DNA of 64,000 bases from Candidatus Bathyarchaeota archaeon (lineage in GTDB: Archaea; Thermoproteota; Bathyarchaeia; Bathyarchaeales; Bathycorpusculaceae), in assembly GCA_018396675.1 (NCBI GenBank), contig JAGTQX010000003.1, positions 124,001-188,000 of the forward strand, written 5' to 3'. Shown in pieces: positions 59,767 to 64,000 of this stretch; within the stretch, counting starts at the first letter, position 1; every line of letters begins with the position of its first letter. A model generated the notes under the pieces. The model had not been told where the DNA came from. It did not search any database and was given only the letters and a program-made list of their open reading frames with translations. The position numbers and the translations under genes are program-made.

Positions 59767-60369
59767 TTGGGAAAACGCGGGTTCTTCATATGCCTTGAAG
59801 GACTTGACGGTTGCGGAAAGACAACGCAAGCGAAAGTTCTTGTGAGAAAGCTGAAGCGGATGGGCTACAATGCGAATTACACTGCAGAGCCTAGCCTTGG
59901 AAAAATTGGCAGATTCATAAGAAAATATTGTTTGCACGGCGACAAGCGTGTTTCAAGCATTGTTGAAGCACTACTTTTCGCCGCAGACCGATACGAACAT
60001 GTAGAAAACGAGGTTATCCCCGCCATAAAATCGGGTAAAATTGTAGTTTCAGACCGTTACATGTACTCTTCACTGGCATATCAAGGAGCAACTGGGCTGA
60101 ACTTGGATTGGATTCGGAGACTAAACGAGCATGCGTTACCGCCGGACTTGGCAATATTCATAGATGTTGACCCGAAAACTGTCATTCAAAGGTTAAAGCC
60201 TAAAAAGTCGGTTATGGAAAACCTTGAAACTCAACGCAAAGTGCGGGAAGTATACATGAAATTCGTTGACAACGGGGAGCTTATCAGGGTGAATGGAAAC
60301 AAATCAAAGAGGGAAGTCGCAGACGAGGTTCTCTCCATAGTTTTAGATTCCTTAGAAGAATGCCGATAG
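59767..60369 (+). CDS. tmk: Thymidylate kinase
   Basis: A 200-residue dTMP kinase: P-loop CLEGLDGCGKTT, SDRYMYSSLAYQGATGL for the DR(Y/x) motif, and LAIFIDVDPKTVIQRL. It converts dTMP to dTDP. The start is chosen at TTG 59767, seven bases after GGAGG (59755-59759); an ATG at 59743 or GTG at 59764 are alternatives that add a few residues. It is divergent from the HD phosphohydrolase. Confidence 0.93.
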   Translation: MGKRGFFICLEGLDGCGKTTQAKVLVRKLKRMGYNANYTAEPSLGKIGRFIRKYCLHGDKRVSSIVEALLFAADRYEHVENEVIPAIKSGKIVVSDRYMYSSLAYQGATGLNLDWIRRLNEHALPPDLAIFIDVDPKTVIQRLKPKKSVMENLETQRKVREVYMKFVDNGELIRVNGNKSKREVADEVLSIVLDSLEECR

Positions 60370-60382
60370 GAATCGGTGAAGA

Positions 60383-60883
60383 TTAAACGGGCTTTAACGC
60401 TTTTCTGGGGAAGGCACTGTTAATCTTGCTGACTATAAAATTAATGATGTCTTCTGGCGAAACATGCATCGGTCCCCTTTCGTGAAAAACATACGCTTCC
60501 ATAAAATTAGGGTAGAACACGATTCGAAGAAGGAAATAGTCGAATTTTAATGGAGTTCGCCGTCCACTCTGTTCTTTGTAGTATCGCGTGGCGCAGAAAA
60601 AATCCAATGTTTGCAGTGTGATTTTTCTGACCTTCTCCAAAGCCTTCATTGCTTCTTCTTGATTGAGATAACTGAATGTGTCGCCGTCAGCTATCCCGAA
60701 TTCAAACATGACGGAGCAGTTTGGCATTAAAGGTTCTGTAACCTCTTCTAGATTTAGTTTTTCACTGTTTAGTTTTTGAAGTGTTTGAATTATTGCCTGT
60801 TGAAGTTTTTTGTTCGAAACTGTTACAGCGAAACGCGCGGCTTTATGGACAGTTTCTGGAAAGCCTTCGTAAAAACCAAGCAT
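60383..60883 (-). CDS. Hypothetical conserved protein
   Basis: A 166-residue protein I cannot assign. It is mostly helical at the start and end with a central beta region (CSVMFEFGIADGDTFSYL, RIVFYPNFMEAYVFHERGPMHVS). There is no signal peptide or membrane span. It follows the zinc-ribbon p27 gene by 19 bp, so the two are probably co-transcribed. Confidence 0.68.
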   Translation of the reverse strand: MLGFYEGFPETVHKAARFAVTVSNKKLQQAIIQTLQKLNSEKLNLEEVTEPLMPNCSVMFEFGIADGDTFSYLNQEEAMKALEKVRKITLQTLDFFCATRYYKEQSGRRTPLKFDYFLLRIVFYPNFMEAYVFHERGPMHVSPEDIINFIVSKINSAFPRKALKPV

Positions 60884-60902
60884 GAGATTCGCCTATGAAA
60901 CC

Positions 60903-61280
60903 TTATAGCCGTTTGGCTTTTCTCACTTTTTCCAAGTTTTCCAGCAGTCCAGAAAGGGCGGTGCCGAGTTTCTGAAGCTCTTCAACGTTTGTTTCATGCT
61001 GCATTTTCTCTTGAATTTCCTGAATCTTTGCTAACAGAGTTGCTTCTAATGTTTCAAGGTTTAGGGCGCTTGTTATTTTCGCCACTTCAGTTTCTTCCTT
61101 AACGATTATAACTTTCTTTTCGCATTTAGCGCACCATAAATCGCCGTTTTTTAGTCGGAAAAGCGGTGATGCACACGCTGGACACGCAAGCTCCGTAAGC
61201 GTGGAGCCTTGACGCAGTAAATCCGCCATACGCTTAATGTGTGGTTCATCAGTTGGTTTTGTGTTTTGATTTTGTGACAT
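60903..61280 (-). CDS. Sjogren's syndrome autoantigen 1 (p27/ZNRD2) family protein
   Basis: A 125-residue protein with a zinc ribbon (CPACASPLFRLKNGDLWCAKC) after an N-terminal helix (IKRMADLLRQGSTLTELA), and a C-terminal coiled coil (LEATLLAKIQEIQEKMQHE). This is the archaeal/eukaryotic autoantigen p27 domain. The molecular role is not settled; it has been linked to chromosome segregation in eukaryotes. It is divergent from the UPF0147 gene. Confidence 0.88.
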   Translation of the reverse strand: MSQNQNTKPTDEPHIKRMADLLRQGSTLTELACPACASPLFRLKNGDLWCAKCEKKVIIVKEETEVAKITSALNLETLEATLLAKIQEIQEKMQHETNVEELQKLGTALSGLLENLEKVRKAKRL

Positions 61281-61346
61281 TGTTGCGCCTCCGAAAATAA
61301 GATAGGTATAAAAGCCTATATAACTTGATTATCTGAAAAATTATGC

Positions 61347-61637
61347 GTGGTGACCACTGTGGTGAGAAAAAAGAAACTTGAGGAGTATGAGGAGAGGATA
61401 AAGCAGGCTATGGCTGTTTTGACTGAAGTTTCTGAGGACACAACTACGCCGCGTAATATTAGAAGAGCCGCGAAAGATTCTATGGACGCGTTGCAGACAA
61501 ACGAGTTCACGCCTGCGGTCAGAGCGTCAAACGCCATATCAATACTAGACGAGATTTTGCAGGATCCGAACATGCCGCCTTACACGCGAGTGAAACTCTG
61601 GAACGTTATGAGCATACTTGAAGCCATAAAAGACTAA
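61347..61637 (+). CDS. UPF0147-family archaeal protein
   Basis: A 96-residue helical protein: VLTEVSEDTTTPRNIRRAAKDSMDALQTNEFTPAVRASNAISILDEILQDPNMPPYTRVKLWNVMSILEAI. It matches UPF0147, conserved across archaea without known function. It starts at GTG 61347; a second GTG directly follows. It is followed 18 or more bp later by the cupin gene. Confidence 0.92.
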   Translation: MVTTVVRKKKLEEYEERIKQAMAVLTEVSEDTTTPRNIRRAAKDSMDALQTNEFTPAVRASNAISILDEILQDPNMPPYTRVKLWNVMSILEAIKD

Positions 61638-61664
61638 ACTGCCAAATGGGGTTAGGTGTTTGAA

Positions 61665-62012
61665 ATGAAAGTTTTCCGTTATGACAAGGTTAAGGCGGAA
61701 GAAGCTAAAGAAGAGGGCGCTTCAAAACTTAAGGTTAGATGGCTTATTACGAAGGATATTGGTGCACCAAACTTTGCTATGAGGCTTTTTGAAATGGAGC
61801 CTGGAGGACACAGCCCGCTGCACAGTCATCCGTGGGAACATGAAGTCTTCATATTAGAAGGCGAAGGCATCGTCTTCGGCGCTGGCGAAGAAAAACGGTT
61901 TAAGGCTGGCGACGTTGTTTTTGTTCCGCCCAACGAAAAACACCAGTTCAGAAACAGTGGAAGTAAGACTGTTAAATTCTTATGCCTTGTTCCCCATCAC
62001 ACTAACCCTTAA
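61665..62012 (+). CDS. Small cupin-domain protein
   Basis: A 115-residue single-domain cupin: GGHSPLHSHPWEHEVFILEGEGIVFG contains the HxH...E metal-binding set and GDVVFVPPNEKHQFRNSG completes cupin motif 2. It binds a metal and perhaps a sugar or organic acid; function unknown. ATG 61665 has AGGTG six bases upstream; an in-frame GTG nine bases before (61656) is the alternative. Confidence 0.9.
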   Translation: MKVFRYDKVKAEEAKEEGASKLKVRWLITKDIGAPNFAMRLFEMEPGGHSPLHSHPWEHEVFILEGEGIVFGAGEEKRFKAGDVVFVPPNEKHQFRNSGSKTVKFLCLVPHHTNP

Positions 62013-62106
62013 ATGGCGCCGCTTAAGTGCTTCTTTCGTTTTGGGATTCGCTAAAAATATATGCTGGTTGTTACATCTAGTTTTGGGCTTCAAGAGGTAA
62101 ACGGCT

Positions 62107-63507
62107 TTGAAGTATGACGTAATAATAGTTGGAGCTGGTCCTGCGGGAATTTTTTCAGCCCTTGAAATAGTCGGCAAAGCAAACCTCAACATATTGATGC
62201 TTGATAAAGGTCCAAGCCTAGAACAGAGAAAATGTCCAGCAAGCCGCGGCTTCGGATGCGTAAGCTGTGAACCATGCGGGCTTTTATGTGGTTGGGGTGG
62301 AGCCGGCGCCTTCAGTGACGGAAAACTCACTTTATCAACAGATGTGGGCGGCTGGCTTAACCAGTACGTTTCTGAAAAAGAACTAAACGAACTGATAGAT
62401 TACGTGGACAAAATCTACATAAAATTCGGCGCTCCGGACCGCATATACGGCGGCGATATAGAAAAAGTGGAGGAAATCGAAAGGAAAGCTTCACTAGCAG
62501 GGTTAAAACTTGTGCAACAAAAGATTAGGCACATGGGAACAGAACGCTGCGCCCAGACGCTTCGGAAAATGCGACAAGAACTGGAAAACAAAATTGAAAT
62601 TAAAATGAGGAAAGACGTTAAGGGACTAATCGTAAAAAACAATGTTGTGGAAGGCGTCGAAACAGTTGATGGAGAAAAATTCTTTGGTAAATACGTCATC
62701 GTCGCACCTGGAAGAAGCGGCGCGGAATGGCTTCAAACAGAAGCCCAAGCATTAGGTTTAAAAACGCTTAACAATCCGGTTGATGTCGGAGTTAGGGTTG
62801 AAGTTATCGCCACAGTTATGGAAGAGTTAACGAATGTTCTTTACGAACCGAAGTTCATTTATTACTCCAAGTTTTTCGACGACCAGGTTAGGACTTTCTG
62901 CGTGGCGCCTTACGGAGAAGTAATATCTGAATCCTACAATGGCGTATTAACAGTCAACGGACAAAGCTACGCGGAGCGAAAAACAGAGAACACGAACTTT
63001 GCGATTCTGGTTAGAACATCCTTCACTGAACCATTCAAGGAACCAATAGCCTATGGAAAATACGTGGCGCGGCTTTCAAATCTTCTCAGCGGCGGCATAC
63101 TTGTGCAGCGTTTAGGCGACCTAGAAGCTGGCAGACGCTCAACACCCGACAGAATCGCCAGAAGCGTAGTGACGCCAACTTTGAAAAACGCTACTCCAGG
63201 CGACTTAAGCTTTGTATTGCCGTACCGTTACCTTGCAAACATAAGGGAAATGCTTGAGGCCCTTGACAAGATAGCGCCGGGAATCCACTCGCGGGATACT
63301 CTTCTATATGGAGTGGAAGTGAAATTTTACTCTTCACGGTTAGAGTTAAGCAACTCGCTTGAAACAAGAATACGCAATCTATACACTATAGGAGACGGCG
63401 CCGGAGTAACAAGGGGACTTATCCAAGCATCAGCTTCAGGAGTCATTGTTGCAAAGGAAATTTTGAGGCGCGAAAAGCAGAAGGCTGCAGAAAATGTCAA
63501 TAGTTAA
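62107..63507 (+). CDS. FAD-dependent oxidoreductase (COG2509-type)
   Basis: A 466-residue flavoprotein. VIIVGAGPAGIFSALEI is the FAD-binding Rossmann motif, followed by CPASRGFGCVSCEPCGLLCGWGGAGAFSDGKL, and the tail YTIGDGAGVTRGLIQASASGVIVAKEI closes the FAD site. These features match COG2509 uncharacterised FAD dehydrogenases related to BluB/geranylgeranyl reductase-like enzymes. The cysteine cluster near residues 40-60 is notable. It starts at TTG 62107. It overlaps the following zinc-ribbon gene by 14 bp, so both are probably coupled. Confidence 0.87.
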   Translation: MKYDVIIVGAGPAGIFSALEIVGKANLNILMLDKGPSLEQRKCPASRGFGCVSCEPCGLLCGWGGAGAFSDGKLTLSTDVGGWLNQYVSEKELNELIDYVDKIYIKFGAPDRIYGGDIEKVEEIERKASLAGLKLVQQKIRHMGTERCAQTLRKMRQELENKIEIKMRKDVKGLIVKNNVVEGVETVDGEKFFGKYVIVAPGRSGAEWLQTEAQALGLKTLNNPVDVGVRVEVIATVMEELTNVLYEPKFIYYSKFFDDQVRTFCVAPYGEVISESYNGVLTVNGQSYAERKTENTNFAILVRTSFTEPFKEPIAYGKYVARLSNLLSGGILVQRLGDLEAGRRSTPDRIARSVVTPTLKNATPGDLSFVLPYRYLANIREMLEALDKIAPGIHSRDTLLYGVEVKFYSSRLELSNSLETRIRNLYTIGDGAGVTRGLIQASASGVIVAKEILRREKQKAAENVNS

Positions 63508-64000
63508 GGAGTTAAGCTGCTCTTACTGCGGCGCGCCAATCCCTTTTAAGCCAGGCGATATGATAGCAACATGCAGATACTGCGGCTACACAGTAGTAAT
63601 TGAAACTGGAAAAGCCTTCGTATTCGAGCATTCAATGTTACTAAACAAGTATGATCCAGCACGAATTGAAGAGTTGGCAAAAAGTTGGATGAGTTCAGGC
63701 TTTTTAAAACCGCCAGACTTGGCTAAAAAATCAAAAATCTTGGAGAAAACATTAATTTATTTGCCTTTCTGGGTTGTGTCCGTCGAGGCTGAAAGCTTTT
63801 ACAAGGGCGTTTTTGAGCGTTTAAGCCCGCCAGTCGTTAAGGAAGGAAAAATAGTTAAAAAATATGATTGGCTTGTTCTTGCAAGGAAAGCCTCCGAGTT
63901 TCCAACAAAAGAGTACAATGTTCCTTTGGATGGAAAGATCCCGTATGATTTCAGAAGAGTTGAAGATTTCGCCAAAGTATTGAACAGTGAAATTGACAGA
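63494..64000 (+). CDS. Zinc-ribbon protein, N-terminal part (partial)
   Basis: An open frame to the end of the window, at least 169 residues. A zinc ribbon with CSYCG and CRYCG opens the protein (IPFKPGDMIATC between the pairs), followed by a helical/beta region (EELAKSWMSSGFLKPPDLAKKSKILEKTLIYLPFWVVSVEAES). It overlaps the FAD oxidoreductase gene by 14 bp, with ATG 63494. Family not recognised beyond the zinc ribbon; such proteins may be membrane-associated further on. Confidence 0.75.
   Translation, partial: MSIVKELSCSYCGAPIPFKPGDMIATCRYCGYTVVIETGKAFVFEHSMLLNKYDPARIEELAKSWMSSGFLKPPDLAKKSKILEKTLIYLPFWVVSVEAESFYKGVFERLSPPVVKEGKIVKKYDWLVLARKASEFPTKEYNVPLDGKIPYDFRRVEDFAKVLNSEIDR

Noticed and set aside
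1-64000. CRISPR arrays, transposases, IS ends or prophage genes
   Set aside because: I looked for regularly spaced repeats, cas genes, DDE or serine recombinases and phage structural genes and saw none. The only mobile-element hints are the two tRNA 3'-end repeats.

Overview
The window is a stretch of archaeal chromosome, about 64 kb, densely packed and almost entirely housekeeping. Archaeal markers include the KH/beta-CASP termination nuclease aCPSF1/FttA, an LSm protein paired with ribosomal protein eL37, uS10, a proteasome beta subunit, glycerol-1-phosphate dehydrogenase for archaeal lipids, both subunits of the archaeal phosphomevalonate dehydratase, an EndA-type tRNA-splicing enzyme, NIP7, type II methionine aminopeptidase and Mre11/Rad50. 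An eL22 ribosomal protein, archaeal SepF, an intron-rich tRNA-Trp and an unlinked 5S rRNA gene suggest a deep TACK-side lineage. My best guess is a Bathyarchaeia-like uncultured archaeon, but this is inferred from gene content and not proven. The DNA is moderately AT-rich, many genes start with TTG or GTG, and Shine-Dalgarno (SD) sequences of the GGAGG type are common.

Layout. 1-2.7 kb: tail of an ABC importer ATPase with a DUF47/PhoU-like partner, then eL22, a small helical protein and an EamA transporter. 2.7-6 kb: rad50-mre11. 6-10 kb: AN1 zinc finger/site-2 protease, uS10, a HAD phosphatase, eL37-LSm and a PUA protein. 10-15 kb: sepF, fttA, psmB, egsA and a long FKBP isomerase. 15-19 kb: methionine sulfoxide reductase, an MFS carrier, cytosolic HtrA, an HTH-phosphoribosyltransferase regulator and an endonuclease III-like protein. 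19-24 kb: mtnA-endA-hisS, NSUN methylase-NIP7 and tRNA-Gly. 24-29 kb: tautomerase, HAD hydrolase, hypA with a MinD-type hypB, DUF362 and MATE. 29-36 kb: pheS-pheT, trpS, flavin reductase, UPF0173 and map. 36-41 kb: DUF1512 operon, TauE, 5S rRNA, tRNA-Trp with two apparent introns, a membrane-anchored winged-helix regulator and a decayed surface-protein fragment. 41-46 kb: an MBL/unknown/GNAT operon, a HELVH protein and a TRAM-OB-TRAM cluster. 46-51.5 kb: a MacB-like ABC exporter operon with a large extracellular partner, and a YIP1-like membrane protein. 51.5-58.4 kb: mevalonate-pathway genes (DUF35-HMG-CoA synthase fusion, thiolase-like protein, phosphomevalonate dehydratase), interrupted by a GalT-like gene, a RelBE-type toxin-antitoxin pair, a DUF952 protein and tRNA-Glu. 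58.4-64 kb: HD phosphohydrolase, thymidylate kinase, small conserved archaeal proteins, a cupin, an FAD-dependent oxidoreductase and the start of a zinc-ribbon protein.

The least ordinary parts are: (1) the thiolase/HMG-CoA synthase pair, in which DUF35 is fused to the synthase and the thiolase-fold partner appears to have lost its catalytic Cys and His residues; (2) the TRAM-OB-TRAM RNA-binding cluster behind a roughly 95-nt leader; (3) tRNA-Trp with a canonical intron, a second intron in the variable loop, and an internal complement of its own anticodon loop; (4) a 15-nt copy of the tRNA-Glu 3' end 1.15 kb away on the far side of a toxin-antitoxin module, which looks like the scar of a small integrated element; (5) eL22. 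I see no CRISPR array, transposase or prophage.
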